A stretch of DNA of 44,644 nt from a bacterium (GCA_024224155.1 JAAENP010000458.1:1-44644), one strand, 5' to 3'. Shown: positions 34,144 through 42,382, counted from the stretch's first letter. The notes: generated by a model not told the origin, from the letters alone. Numbers and translations are program-made.

Positions 34144-35811
34144 CTAGGCCGTCTCGACGAGCTGGGGCTCGCCCCTCGCCGGCCCGCCGGGAGGCGGATG
34201 CGCGGGTAGAAAGGCCCTCGGCAGAAGTCCTCGCTCCCTGAGGAGCTCGGCCGTTCGGCGATGGGTGGCCTCGATCGGGCCGTCGGTGAAGACCCGTGCG
34301 AAGAGCTCGCGGTGCTCGGGGTTCGGTGGCTCCCATTCCCGGCGCTGGCGCGCCATGATCTCGACGCGTCCGTCCGAGCGGGTGTCGTGGAGCTGACGGT
34401 CCTCGAGACGCCGCTGTTGTTCGTCCGGCGCGCAGGCGGCCTCCAGAAACAACAGCCGGGCGCCCGCCCGCTGGGCCAGCTCGAAGACCGGGAGCCGACC
34501 GCCCTGGGTTTTGAAGGCGCCGTCGACGGCGACCGGGAACCCCGCATGAAGCAGGTTCTCGGCCCGGTCGCATACCTCTTCGTAGGTGCGCCGGTTCATC
34601 TCGGGTGAATAGAGCCCGGCGTTGTAGGGCACGTAGACGCGCGTGTTCTCTCCGACGCCCGAGATCTGCTTGCGAACGGCATCGGTGGAGAGGACGTGCC
34701 ATCCGTAGTGCTCTCGCAGGTGTCGCGCGATAAGAGTCTTACCGGTGCCCATGAGCCCGTAGACGACCACCAGGGGTGGCTTCAACCGGCCTTGCGCGTA
34801 TCGGTAGGCCAGTCCGAAGTGGCGGCGCGCGAGGTTGCGCTGCGCGCGCCGACCCATATCGTCGAGCCCGGGATCCGCCGAGGTGAAGCAATGGACCTTG
34901 GCGCGCACGTAGGCTCGGTAGCACTTGTAGAAGTCGATCAGCTCGAGAATCCCGGTGTCGCCGGACGCGGAAACGAAGCCGTCGACGAAGCGGCTGGATA
35001 GGTCCGCTCGACCGCGAAAGTCGAGGTCCATGGCCAGGAAGGCCAAGTCGGCGGCGACGTCACCACAGCGGAAGCGCTCGTTGAACTCGATGCAGTCGAA
35101 GATGACCGGCGGATTCTCGAAGAAGATATTGCCGAGGTGCAGGTCGCCGTGGCTCTCGCGGATGCGCCCCGCGTTGACGCGTCGGGCGAAGAGCTCCGCG
35201 TGCTCCGAGTAGAAACGGTCGGTCCATTCGCGAATGTGCTCGTAGCGCTCGCGCGAGACCAGTTTGCCGACGTGATCCGCCGTCTGGGCGAAGTTCTCGT
35301 CGGTGTTGTATCTGACCGCCCGCAGAGCGCCGTAGGCATCGACTCCGGCTCCGGTGCGGGCGTCTCGGTAGAAGGACACCAGAAGCTCGAGCAGAGCATC
35401 GATGTGACCCTCGGAGATCTCGCCGCGCTCGATGACCTCGGTCCCCAGCCTCTTGACGTTCAGCTGTCTCATGACCACGAGCCAGTCCACAACCTCGGTG
35501 CCGGCGCTCGCCGTCCTGGAGGCGTCTCCCAGCTCCGGTCCGTCGTCGCGAAGGACGATCGGCGCGACTTCGAGGTAAACCTCGGGCGCCAGCCGCCGAT
35601 TCAGGTCGAGCTCGGCGCGACAGAAGTGCTCTCGTAGCTCGACGGTGGAGAAATCGAGGAAGCCGAAGTTGACCGGCTTCTTGAGCTTGTAAGCGCGCTC
35701 ACCGGTCAGAAAGACCGACGAGATGTGGGTTTGGAGAAAGTCGACCCTGCTGACACGCGGGCCGTAGAAGGACGGTACCCTCAGGGCGGCGACCAGGTCG
35801 GCGTGCTTCAT
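34144..35811 (-). CDS. Aminoglycoside phosphotransferase-like plus AAA P-loop kinase fusion
   Basis: Cytosolic protein of 555 residues with two kinase folds. Residues 1-330 are APH/choline-kinase-like: VYKLKKPV-type lysine segment (AYKLKKPVNFG), catalytic loop SHGDLHLGNIF (about 217-227) and the metal Asp in IFDCIEFNERFRCGDVAADLAF (split around residue 240). Residues 345-540 form a P-loop kinase: VVYGLMGTGKTLIA (Walker A, about 350) and LLFLEAACAPDEQQRR. The fused family is widespread and its substrate unknown; small-molecule phosphorylation is inferred. AAGGAGG six bases before ATG 35809-35811 decides the start over TTG 35814. Confidence 0.88.
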   Translation of the reverse strand: MKHADLVAALRVPSFYGPRVSRVDFLQTHISSVFLTGERAYKLKKPVNFGFLDFSTVELREHFCRAELDLNRRLAPEVYLEVAPIVLRDDGPELGDASRTASAGTEVVDWLVVMRQLNVKRLGTEVIERGEISEGHIDALLELLVSFYRDARTGAGVDAYGALRAVRYNTDENFAQTADHVGKLVSRERYEHIREWTDRFYSEHAELFARRVNAGRIRESHGDLHLGNIFFENPPVIFDCIEFNERFRCGDVAADLAFLAMDLDFRGRADLSSRFVDGFVSASGDTGILELIDFYKCYRAYVRAKVHCFTSADPGLDDMGRRAQRNLARRHFGLAYRYAQGRLKPPLVVVYGLMGTGKTLIARHLREHYGWHVLSTDAVRKQISGVGENTRVYVPYNAGLYSPEMNRRTYEEVCDRAENLLHAGFPVAVDGAFKTQGGRLPVFELAQRAGARLLFLEAACAPDEQQRRLEDRQLHDTRSDGRVEIMARQRREWEPPNPEHRELFARVFTDGPIEATHRRTAELLRERGLLPRAFLPAHPPPGGPARGEPQLVETA

Positions 35812-35873
35812 CAAGCGCCTCCTTGCCGAAATCGGCCTTGGGCGATCCTGCGGATCCCCTTCGAGGTTACGGT

Positions 35874-36416
35874 TCAGGCTGGCTCGGGGGAATACCCCTG
35901 CGGGTGGGCTTCAAGAAAGGTCCGATCCGTTGGATCGATCATCAGCCAGACGCGAGCCAGCGACGGCGTGGACGCTTCAGCGAGAGCACCGTCGAGCGCT
36001 GCGAAGGAGTCCTCGGGGCGGAGCCTTCCGTGGCGAACCCCGAGGAGCGGGACTCCGATCTCGCGGAAGCGGCGTCGCGCCGCCAGGTCGAGGAGTTCCG
36101 AGAGCGCACTCGAGATCCATTCAAGTCGACAGATCGGATCTTGGTCGACGTCGTAGACGACCGTGTGGACCCGCACTGGCGAGCCCTCCTCGACAAAGAT
36201 CGAGCCGGGAGCCAGAGGCCGGGCTGCGCGCAACTCGTTCATGAGTCGGATCGGGTGTTCCCAGGTGGGACGAAACTCGGGATCCGCTCCGAGTGCCCGC
36301 CAGGTGTCATTCTCGACCACCAGCGCGTCGAGCGACGGGATCGCGTGATTCCGAGCGACGATGCTGTAGCGCCAGCGCCGGAGAGGCAAGCCGCCTTCGG
36401 TCCCTCCGATGGACAT
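35874..36416 (-). CDS. Hypothetical protein, faintly macro-domain-like
   Basis: About 180 residues from ATG 36414-36416 (MSIGGTEGGLPLRRW), or 192 if GTG 36452 is used. Residues VVYDVDQDPICRLEWI and EIGVPLLGVRHGRLRPEDSFAAL, ending in ARVWLMID, recall the second half of a macro (ADP-ribose binding) domain, where a GTGxGGxP loop is followed by a helix, but the first glycine-rich loop is not evident. I treat this as a weak resemblance. It lies upstream of the APH-AAA kinase gene on the same strand and diverges from the propeller gene at 36535. Confidence 0.6.
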   Translation of the reverse strand: MSIGGTEGGLPLRRWRYSIVARNHAIPSLDALVVENDTWRALGADPEFRPTWEHPIRLMNELRAARPLAPGSIFVEEGSPVRVHTVVYDVDQDPICRLEWISSALSELLDLAARRRFREIGVPLLGVRHGRLRPEDSFAALDGALAEASTPSLARVWLMIDPTDRTFLEAHPQGYSPEPA

Positions 36417-36534
36417 GAAGCGAGAATACGCCAGCCGGACTCGCCCGGTCACGTGGTGTCGGCGCTGACCTGATCTCGAATCGAGTAACCTTCGTGCTGG
36501 TCTCGAAAGAAACGATCAAGCCCAGGGAGCTCTG

Positions 36535-38340
36535 ATGATCTCAGCCAGCCTTGCCCGCCTCACCGTCGTGGGTCTGATCCTTGTTACCGGCTCGGTGCAT
36601 GCTTCCGAGACGCCAGTTCTTAACTACGATGCACAATGGCCCCAGTGGCGAGGCCCCTTGGGAACCGGCGTGGCACCGAACGGCAATCCGCCCGTGACCT
36701 GGAGCGAGACCGAGGACGTGCGGTGGAAGGTCAAGATACCGGGTCGCGGGCACGCCAGTCCGATCGTCTGGGGGGATCGGGTGTACTTGCTGACCGCCGT
36801 CGAGGTCGAGCCGGAAGCGAAAGAAGAAGAGGTCTTAGAGCCCGAAGCACCCAAGGAAACCCAAGTTCGGATTCCGGGAGGCGGAACGCGTTTCCGCCCG
36901 AGTGGGATCCAGACCGAGAATCCAGTGCGATTCGTTGTTCTGGCGCTGGACAGGAGCAGCGGTGCCGTCGTCTGGGAGAGGACCGCCCGCACCGCGGTAC
37001 CCCACGAGGGAACTCACGCGACGGCAAGCTGGGCCTCGGCATCCGCGGTGACGGACGGGGAGGTGTTGGTCGCGAGCTTTGGTTCGAACGGCATCTACGC
37101 TTACGACCTCGACGGCGAACCTCTGTGGCAGCGGGATCTGGGTGATCAGCGCACCCGCAACGCCTTCGGCGAGGGCAGCTCGCCGACGATCCACGGCTCG
37201 ACAGTGATCGTCAACTGGGACCACGAGGGAGACTCTTTCATCGTCGCTCTCGACCGGGACTCGGGCGAGACGCGGTGGCGCAGTGAGCGGGACGAGCGGA
37301 CCTCCTGGTCGACACCCGCGGTGGTCGAGGTAGAGGGCCGCGCACAGGTCATCGTCAACGCCACGAACCGAATTCGCGCCTACGATCTCGAGACCGGCGA
37401 CATCGTCTGGCACGTCGGCGGCATGACGCTCAACGCGATACCAACGCCCACATATTCGAATGGTCTCGTTCACGTCATGAGTGGCTTCAGGGGCAACATG
37501 CTCATGGCGATCCGCGTCGCTGGAGCCCGAGGTGATCTCGACGGCACCGAACACGTGGTTTGGTCATACGACCGTGACACCTCCTACACTCCCTCGGGAC
37601 TCGTCTACGGCAACACCTACTATTTCCTCAAGAGCAACAACAGCATTCTCACGAACTTGAACGCGAGCACCGGTGAGGTTCACTTCGGGCCAGAACGCCT
37701 CGAGGGCCTGGAAGGTGACGGCAGGATCTACGCCTCGCCGGTGGGGGCCGCCGACCGCGTCTACATCGTTGCCCAGAGCGGTAAGACCTTGGTTCTCGCC
37801 CGTGGCCAGGAGTTCGAGATTCTGGCTGCAAATCAGCTCGACGACGGCTTCGATGCCTCACCTGCCATAGCTGGTAGCGAGTTGTTCCTGCGCGGCCGGG
37901 AGTATCTTTATTGCCTCTCGGAAGGGAGCGGAAGGGCAGCTGGGGACATTTCTCGCTTGGACTGGTTGAGCGGCTGCTGGCAGGGCGACGCGGGCGAAGA
38001 GTGCTGGCTGGCCCCGCGCGGCGGCACGATGGTGGCGGCCAGCCGCGGTCCGGAACGAGAAGGCAAGCAGCCTTCCTTCGAGTTCCTTCGCATCGTCGAG
38101 CGGGACGGCGGGCTCGCGTTTCTGGCGAGCCCCGGAGGGCGCTACCCGCCGACGCCTTTCGAGGCGGTCGAGCTCGGTGACTCCCGCGTCGTCTTCGCCA
38201 ATCCCGACCACGACTTTCCCCAACGCATCACCTATTGGCTCGATGGAGACGAAACGTTGCGGGCGCGTGTCGAGGCCGAGGAGGACGGCGAGTGGCGGGG
38301 CTTCGATGTCGCCTGGACGAGAGCCGGGGCTAGTCCCTGA
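36535..38340 (+). CDS. PQQ-like propeller protein fused to a DUF6265-type domain
   Basis: Exported protein of 601 residues. After a signal peptide (about 1-23, GSVHASE) a beta-propeller begins with WPQWRGPLGTGVA and shows blade motifs ALDRSSGAVVWERT, AYDLDGEPLWQRD, ALDRDSGETRWRS and AYDLETGDIVWHV. An inserted acidic, Glu-rich stretch (about 83-103) breaks the first blade. From about residue 470 a second domain follows: ISRLDWLSGCWQG, EECWLAPRGGTMVAASR, FEFLRIVERDGGLAFLASPGG and FANPDHDFPQRITY, the DUF6265 pattern, usually a separate protein. An AGGGAG box precedes ATG 36535. Binding partner unknown. Confidence 0.85.
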   Translation: MISASLARLTVVGLILVTGSVHASETPVLNYDAQWPQWRGPLGTGVAPNGNPPVTWSETEDVRWKVKIPGRGHASPIVWGDRVYLLTAVEVEPEAKEEEVLEPEAPKETQVRIPGGGTRFRPSGIQTENPVRFVVLALDRSSGAVVWERTARTAVPHEGTHATASWASASAVTDGEVLVASFGSNGIYAYDLDGEPLWQRDLGDQRTRNAFGEGSSPTIHGSTVIVNWDHEGDSFIVALDRDSGETRWRSERDERTSWSTPAVVEVEGRAQVIVNATNRIRAYDLETGDIVWHVGGMTLNAIPTPTYSNGLVHVMSGFRGNMLMAIRVAGARGDLDGTEHVVWSYDRDTSYTPSGLVYGNTYYFLKSNNSILTNLNASTGEVHFGPERLEGLEGDGRIYASPVGAADRVYIVAQSGKTLVLARGQEFEILAANQLDDGFDASPAIAGSELFLRGREYLYCLSEGSGRAAGDISRLDWLSGCWQGDAGEECWLAPRGGTMVAASRGPEREGKQPSFEFLRIVERDGGLAFLASPGGRYPPTPFEAVELGDSRVVFANPDHDFPQRITYWLDGDETLRARVEAEEDGEWRGFDVAWTRAGASP

Positions 38341-38413
38341 TCACCGGCAACCGGAGTTGGCTCGGGTACTCGGCCGAATGGTGCACCGTGTTGTGTCCTT
38401 GGCGCTCGAGGAG

Positions 38414-38443
38414 ACGTAAAGCGTGACCTCGCTTCTATTACGT
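38414..38443. terminator. Two-step hairpin between convergent genes
   Basis: ACGTAA (38414-38419) pairs with TTACGT (38438-38443), and inside it AGCG (38420-38423) with CGCT (38430-38433), leaving a four-base bulge. It lies between the propeller stop at 38340 and the convergent CRTAC1 gene, whose TAA stop is in the right arm. A weak candidate for a bidirectional terminator. Confidence 0.4.
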
Positions 38444-40126
38444 ATTGTGTCCCGGATAGACACTCAGGCGCACGTCGACCGGCAATCCCAACATCACCGT
38501 CCGCCGGCCGTTTGGCCAGGTGAGCTCGAGGCGGACGACATCCTCGGCTGGACCCAGGCCGAAGTGGAGACGCTGATCGTCGACCGAGACGTAGGAGCCG
38601 CCGATGACGCGGTGGCGAAAGAACGTCTTGCCGCCCGTCTCGACTTTCGCCCGGATCGCGCGCGGCGCATCCACCAGCAGCCAGCCGCCGCCGCCGGTCG
38701 ACTCGTTACGCAGCAGTGACGGCGGTGCGTCGGTGTTCCAGATCGCCAGATCGACGTCGCCGTCGTGGTCGACATCGCCAGCGGCGGCACCGCGGCTGGA
38801 CTCTTGGATCGCGAGGCCGGGTCCGGCCCTGGGACTGGCATCGACGAAACCGCCACCGGTGTTTTCGAGCAGCAGATTGGTCTGGCGAAAGCTGGTGTTC
38901 GCCGTCGGCGGCGCCCGGTCCGCTTGCGGGTAGATGTGGCCGTTGGCCACGAACAGGTCGAGGTCGCCGTCGTGGTCGAGATCGACCAGCTCCGGTCCCC
39001 ACGAAAGAGAGCTGTAGGTGGGCTGCGCGACACCCAGATCGACCGAGGTGTCCTCGAACAGGAAGTCGCCCAGGTTGTGGTAGAAGGTCGACTGATCCTG
39101 GGCGAAGTTGGTGACCAGCAGATCGGCGTTGCCGTCGTTGTCGAGGTCGCCGGTGGCGAGTCCCATTCCGGCCTGGGCGTTGCCCTTTGCGTCGAGGGCG
39201 GCCCCGCTCCAGAGTCCGACCTCCTCGAAGCGGTCGCCGTCGTTTCGGTAGATGTAGTTGGGGTTCGAGTCGTTCGCGGCGTAGATGTCGAGATCGAGAT
39301 CACCGTCGAGATCCAGCGCGGCGATTGCGAAGGTATAGAACAGGCCGACGTCCTCCAGCCCCACTTTCTCCGTGGCCTCGACGAACCGGCTCGGACCGTT
39401 GTCGCCGGTGTTCTCGAAGTACCGGTTTGCCAGCCCCTCGAGGCCGAAGGGGCCGAGCATGACCTGCATCCCTTCCCACTTGAGGTTGGGCACCGCATGA
39501 AGGACCTCGTCGAGTGTGCTGTCGACGTAACCGCCGACGAAGAGGTCGGCATCGTCGTCACCGTCGGCGTCGAAGAGAATGGCGGCCGCCGACCAGCCGT
39601 CGATGCCCGGTCCGTCGTCGACCCGCTCGAAGCTGCCGTCGCCGCGATTGCGATAGAGGACGTCGACGCCGAAGTTGCTGACGAAGAGATCGGCCCAGCC
39701 GTCGCCGTCGATGTCTCCGACCGCGATCCCCGTGCTCCAGCCATCGTCTCCAACCCCGGCTCGCACGGTCACGTCCTCGAAAGTTCCATCGCCGCGATTG
39801 CGGTAAAGGAAGTTCCTGCCACGCTCGGCGACCTCGGCGGGCTCGGCCCCAGCCAGGCGCCAACCGTTGCCGATGTAGAGATCGAGGTCGCCGTCGCCGT
39901 CGTAGTCGAAGAACGCGAGCCCGCCGCCGCCCGATTCGAGCAAGTGGGGCTTCTCGATACCGCCGCACCAGGTCGGTAGCTCGAGACCGGCCTCGGCGCT
40001 CGCGTCGGCGAAGCGCAGGCGCGGAGTCGTCTCAGTTTCTTGAGCCGGGGCGACCCCGGGCCATCCGGCGGTCACGACCAACGCCGCGACCGCCGTTATC
40101 GGAAGGAACAGAGACCGGGCGATCAC
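38438..40126 (-). CDS. CRTAC1-family FG-GAP/VCBS protein with ASPIC/UnbV domain
   Basis: Secreted protein of 562 residues, signal peptide about 1-28. It carries at least seven FG-GAP/VCBS repeats with calcium-type loops (FFDYDGDGDLDLYIGN, GDIDGDGWADLFVSN, FDADGDDDADLFVGG, GDLDNDGNADLLVTN, DLDHDGDLDLFVANG, GDVDHDGDVDLAIWN), forming a propeller. The last 85 residues are the ASPIC/UnbV domain (RHRVIGGSYVSVDDQRLHFGLG, RLELTWPNGR). The family is typical of Acidobacteria and Planctomycetes and is thought to bind glycans or act at the cell surface. GTG 40124-40126 overlaps the upstream stop (GTGA). Confidence 0.93.
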   Translation of the reverse strand: MIARSLFLPITAVAALVVTAGWPGVAPAQETETTPRLRFADASAEAGLELPTWCGGIEKPHLLESGGGGLAFFDYDGDGDLDLYIGNGWRLAGAEPAEVAERGRNFLYRNRGDGTFEDVTVRAGVGDDGWSTGIAVGDIDGDGWADLFVSNFGVDVLYRNRGDGSFERVDDGPGIDGWSAAAILFDADGDDDADLFVGGYVDSTLDEVLHAVPNLKWEGMQVMLGPFGLEGLANRYFENTGDNGPSRFVEATEKVGLEDVGLFYTFAIAALDLDGDLDLDIYAANDSNPNYIYRNDGDRFEEVGLWSGAALDAKGNAQAGMGLATGDLDNDGNADLLVTNFAQDQSTFYHNLGDFLFEDTSVDLGVAQPTYSSLSWGPELVDLDHDGDLDLFVANGHIYPQADRAPPTANTSFRQTNLLLENTGGGFVDASPRAGPGLAIQESSRGAAAGDVDHDGDVDLAIWNTDAPPSLLRNESTGGGGWLLVDAPRAIRAKVETGGKTFFRHRVIGGSYVSVDDQRLHFGLGPAEDVVRLELTWPNGRRTVMLGLPVDVRLSVYPGHNT

Positions 40127-40605
40127 ATCTTGGCCAGGAGCTTCTCCACGATCGCGTCGAAGTCGTTCCAGGCCGCCTGGCGCTCCTCGTCGGTGCCCGC
40201 CTGCCGCATCGCGGCCGAGACTGCGAGTATCTTCTTCTTCGCCTTCCGGGTGACCACTACGAACCCGGTTTCGTACTCGCCGTCCTCGCCGTCGTCGGCA
40301 TTGTGGTGATGGCCGCCCTCGACCAGCTTCTTGCGAATGCCGGCGATCGCGTTATCGCCTTCGGTGGCGAACAGCGCCATCTCGGCCGCGGCCCGCTCGA
40401 ACTCGCCGCGGGCCATCGAGCGCTTGGCGCCGCGATAGTGGTCATCCAGGACCACGCGGACGAAACCGTCCTCAGCCGCCCTCAAAGCGAGAATCGAGTC
40501 GGCCAGCGCGTCGTAGGCTTCGGCCATACTGGTCGGGCTCTTCTGCGCCGCCAGGGGCAGCGCGAACAGCGTCAGGCACATCACAATCAGCAACTTCTTC
40601 GGCAT
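40123..40605 (-). CDS. Exported helical hypothetical protein
   Basis: 160 residues with a signal peptide (about 1-20, LFALPLAAQ). The mature part is almost all helix (MAEAYDALADSILALRAAEDG, RSMARGEFERAAAEMALFA, KKILAVSAAMRQAGTDEERQ) with a His/Asp-rich turn GGHHHNADDGEDGEYE that could bind metal. I do not recognise the family. AAGGAGAT stands before ATG 40603-40605. Its stop overlaps the start of the CRTAC1 gene by four bases, so the two are coupled and probably work together outside the cell. Confidence 0.75.
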   Translation of the reverse strand: MPKKLLIVMCLTLFALPLAAQKSPTSMAEAYDALADSILALRAAEDGFVRVVLDDHYRGAKRSMARGEFERAAAEMALFATEGDNAIAGIRKKLVEGGHHHNADDGEDGEYETGFVVVTRKAKKKILAVSAAMRQAGTDEERQAAWNDFDAIVEKLLAKM

Positions 40606-40696
40606 ATGGATCTCCTTCCCGAGGTCAAGTCAGACCCACAACCTAAAGCAAGGGGGGCGAGTTGGCTCCACCCGAAAAGGTGGCTTTCGGATGCCC

Positions 40697-40874
40697 TTAG
40701 ACAAACAGCTGGACGTCGGCGTCGCCGGCGAAGTCGAGAAAGACCGCCGCCCCGGCGATGTCGCAGCCATCGATCAGATCTTCCTCGGCCACGCCCATGA
40801 CGCCCATTGTGGTTGAGCAGGCGAGGAACTTGCCCCCCAGCTCGCGGGCCATTCTTGCCGTTGCCGTCGCTCAT
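40697..40874 (-). pseudogene. Remnant of a DsrE-family gene with internal deletion
   Basis: An ATG at 40872-40874, overlapping the tusA stop (ATGA), begins MSDGNGKN, a plausible DsrE-family N-terminus. The frame then changes, and from 40852 a second frame gives MARELGGKFLACSTTMGVMG, continuing AEEDLIDGCDIAGAAVFLDF and ending ADVQLFV at the TAA 40697-40699, the C-terminal third of DsrE/DsrF-like proteins that accompany TusA. About 100 residues and one frame are missing between. It may be decay, an assembly error, or a 51-residue product from ATG 40852; there is no ribosome site for the latter. Confidence 0.72.
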
Positions 40875-41155
40875 GGGGTTCTCTCTGGAGCCGCGGCCTT
40901 CCTGAGCCAAAAAGTCTGCTTGCCTTCTCCTTCGAGGGTGCGCAGAAGCTTGTGGCCACTTTGGTTGGCGAGCGCGGGGATGTCGGCGAGCGACCCCGGG
41001 TCGGTGCAGATGAGCTCGAGCACCTCGCCCGGCGAGAGCTTCTTGAGAGCCACCGATGCCTTATAGACCGGAAGCGGGCAGAGCAGGCCCGAGGTGTCCA
41101 GGGTCTCGGAGGCGACGATTTCGGATTCGGTTTCGGCCTTGATTGTCAGTTCCAT
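40871..41155 (-). CDS. TusA-family sulfur carrier protein
   Basis: TusA/SirA-like sulfur-transfer protein of 94 residues. The signature CPLP is at 26-29 (LDTSGLLCPLPVYKA); Cys26 would carry a persulfide. The fold continues ALKKLSPGEVLELICTDPGSLADIPAL, and the C-terminus is extended by about ten residues. An AAGGAAA box precedes ATG 41153-41155. It lies 30 bases after the cysteine synthase-like gene and directly before the DsrE remnant, so it is the middle gene of a sulfur operon under the leader at 42302-42382. Confidence 0.9.
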   Translation of the reverse strand: MELTIKAETESEIVASETLDTSGLLCPLPVYKASVALKKLSPGEVLELICTDPGSLADIPALANQSGHKLLRTLEGEGKQTFWLRKAAAPERTP

Positions 41156-41185
41156 CGGGAGTTTCCTTTCAGTGTCTACTGCTTT

Positions 41186-42208
41186 CTAGAGTTGGGGAGT
41201 GCCTTCGTCGCCCAGCAGCTCGCCGAAGTAGCTCAGGTACTTGAGGCCGCTGTCGGGAGAGACCCCGACGGTCAAGCCGTCGATCTCGCCCTCGAGCCGG
41301 GTGGCGGCTTCGACGACCGCACCGGTCGAAGGCCCGACGATCAGACCTTCCTCCCGGAACAGGCGCTTGGTCATCTCGTAGGCCGGTTCGTCGTCGATCG
41401 GGATGACCCGGTCGATCACGTCCCAGTCCAGGATCTCGGGCTGCTTGGCCTCTTTGAAGTTCTTGAGTCCCGGCAGGCGGTGCCCCTTCTGGGGCTCTAC
41501 CGCGATGATCCGGATCTCGGGATTCTGTTCTTTCAGGAACCTGCCGACCCCAGTCAAGGTGCCGCAGGTCCCGAAGCCGGCGACGAAAGCTCGCACGCGG
41601 CCTTCGGTCTGATGCCAGATCTCGGGGCCGGTAGTTTCGTAGTGGGCCCGGACGTTGTCCGGGTTCTCGTACTGGTTGGGCATTACGTAACGCTCGCCGC
41701 CGGCACTCTCGGCCAGCGAGCGCGCCAGGGCGATCGCGCCGTCCTTGGGGTGATCGACCGGGCACAGATCATCCGGCGTCGGCCAGACCTCGGCGCCGAG
41801 CATCCTCAGCAGCGTCTTTTTCTCTTCCGGCACGCCATCCGGAATCGTGATCGTGAGCTTGCGGTCGTCGAGCGCGGCCAGCGCCGCGAGCGCGATCCCG
41901 GTGTTGCCCGAGGACGGTTCGACCAGTTCCTTGCCGTCGAGCCGGCCGGCTTCCTCGAGTCCGCGCAGGAGAAACGCCGCCGTCCGGTCCTTGATCGAGC
42001 CGAACGGGTTGAGCCACTCGAGCTTGAGGTAGAGCGGCGCGCTGTCTTCGGGCAGGACCCGCCGGATTCGCACCAGGGGCGTCGGGTTCTCGACACTGGG
42101 CAGCAGCTGCCGAATGTCCTCGTAGCGCCGCCGGGTGTCGTCCTGGCTCAGCTCTTCGGCTTGCCCCTCGGCCTGCCAATCTTCGATTCTTGCGATTTCT
42201 GGTTCCAT
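41186..42208 (-). CDS. Cysteine synthase/cystathionine beta-synthase family enzyme
   Basis: Fold-type II PLP enzyme of 340 residues that makes cysteine by sulfhydrylation of an activated serine. Landmarks: NPTPLVRIRR, the Schiff-base Lys73 in NPFGSIKDR, EPSSGNTGIALA binding the substrate carboxylate, FGTCGTLTGVGRF for the PLP phosphate, EPQKGHRLPGL and VSPDSGLKYLS. An N-terminal extension of about 40 residues and lack of CBS domains leave the donor open (O-acetylserine, O-phosphoserine or homocysteine-linked). The ATG at 42206-42208 is preceded by AGAGGA and lies 25 bases after a strong terminator, itself after a Cys-codon leader: expression should depend on charged tRNA-Cys. First structural gene of the operon with tusA. 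Confidence 0.88.
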   Translation of the reverse strand: MEPEIARIEDWQAEGQAEELSQDDTRRRYEDIRQLLPSVENPTPLVRIRRVLPEDSAPLYLKLEWLNPFGSIKDRTAAFLLRGLEEAGRLDGKELVEPSSGNTGIALAALAALDDRKLTITIPDGVPEEKKTLLRMLGAEVWPTPDDLCPVDHPKDGAIALARSLAESAGGERYVMPNQYENPDNVRAHYETTGPEIWHQTEGRVRAFVAGFGTCGTLTGVGRFLKEQNPEIRIIAVEPQKGHRLPGLKNFKEAKQPEILDWDVIDRVIPIDDEPAYEMTKRLFREEGLIVGPSTGAVVEAATRLEGEIDGLTVGVSPDSGLKYLSYFGELLGDEGTPQL

Positions 42209-42233
42209 GTCGGTCGATTCCTCTCAGAAAAAG

Positions 42234-42272
42234 AAAAAGACCCGCGCCGGGTGTGCCGGTGCGGGTCTTTTT
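42234..42272 (-). terminator. Intrinsic terminator (attenuator) in the cysteine leader
   Basis: On the minus strand AAAAAGACCCGC (42272-42261) pairs perfectly with GCGGGTCTTTTT (42245-42234), extended after one A-C mismatch by CCGG/CCGG around a CACAC loop. CTTTTT follows. It lies 29 bases after the leader-peptide stop and 25 bases before the cysteine synthase start, so unless prevented it would end transcription ahead of the operon. Its 5' arm is also complementary to 42316-42327. Confidence 0.93.
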
Positions 42273-42301
42273 GAGATCTAGCGGTCTGTACTGCCTAACG
42301 G

Positions 42302-42382
42302 CTAATAACGGACCTCCCCACCGGCACGGCTCAGAGCCATACAAGCGCAACAACAACAGCAGGTGTTCTGGGAGGGCGTCAT
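42302..42382 (-). CDS. Cysteine-rich leader peptide, 26 residues
   Basis: Frame of 27 codons, MTPSQNTCCCCCACMALSRA and six more residues (GGEVRY), TAG at 42302-42304. Cys codons stand at positions 8-12 and 14 (TGC TGT TGT TGT TGC GCT TGT). ATG 42380-42382 is ten bases from the -10 box, leaving a 5' end of about two to four bases and no ribosome site, so translation would be leaderless. I read it as a regulatory leader whose ribosome stalls on the Cys run when tRNA-Cys is uncharged. The Cys density is far above chance and the location, before a terminator and a cysteine synthase, supports this. It was too short and nested to stand out as a gene. Confidence 0.85.
   Translation of the reverse strand: MTPSQNTCCCCCACMALSRAGGEVRY
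42316..42327 (-). promoter_or_regulatory. Antiterminator segment inside the leader frame
   Basis: In the minus-strand RNA GTGCCGGTGGGG (codons 19-23 of the leader) can pair with CCCGCACCGGCAC in the 5' arm of the terminator (42253-42265): nine consecutive pairs, one G-G mismatch, two more pairs. The GGGGAGG that ends this segment can also pair with CCTCCC in codons 3-5 (42371-42377). These alternatives match segments 1, 2 and 3 of a trp-type attenuator. Confidence 0.75.

Noticed and set aside
38494-39979. Two long frames (419 codons minus, 404 codons plus) inside the CRTAC1 gene
   Set aside because: Both are low-complexity shadows of the repeated Asp/Gly-rich FG-GAP coding sequence.
40587-40874. 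96-codon frame starting at the dsrE ATG
   Set aside because: After eight codons it becomes an Arg-rich out-of-frame translation of the DsrE C-terminal region, so it is not a real product.
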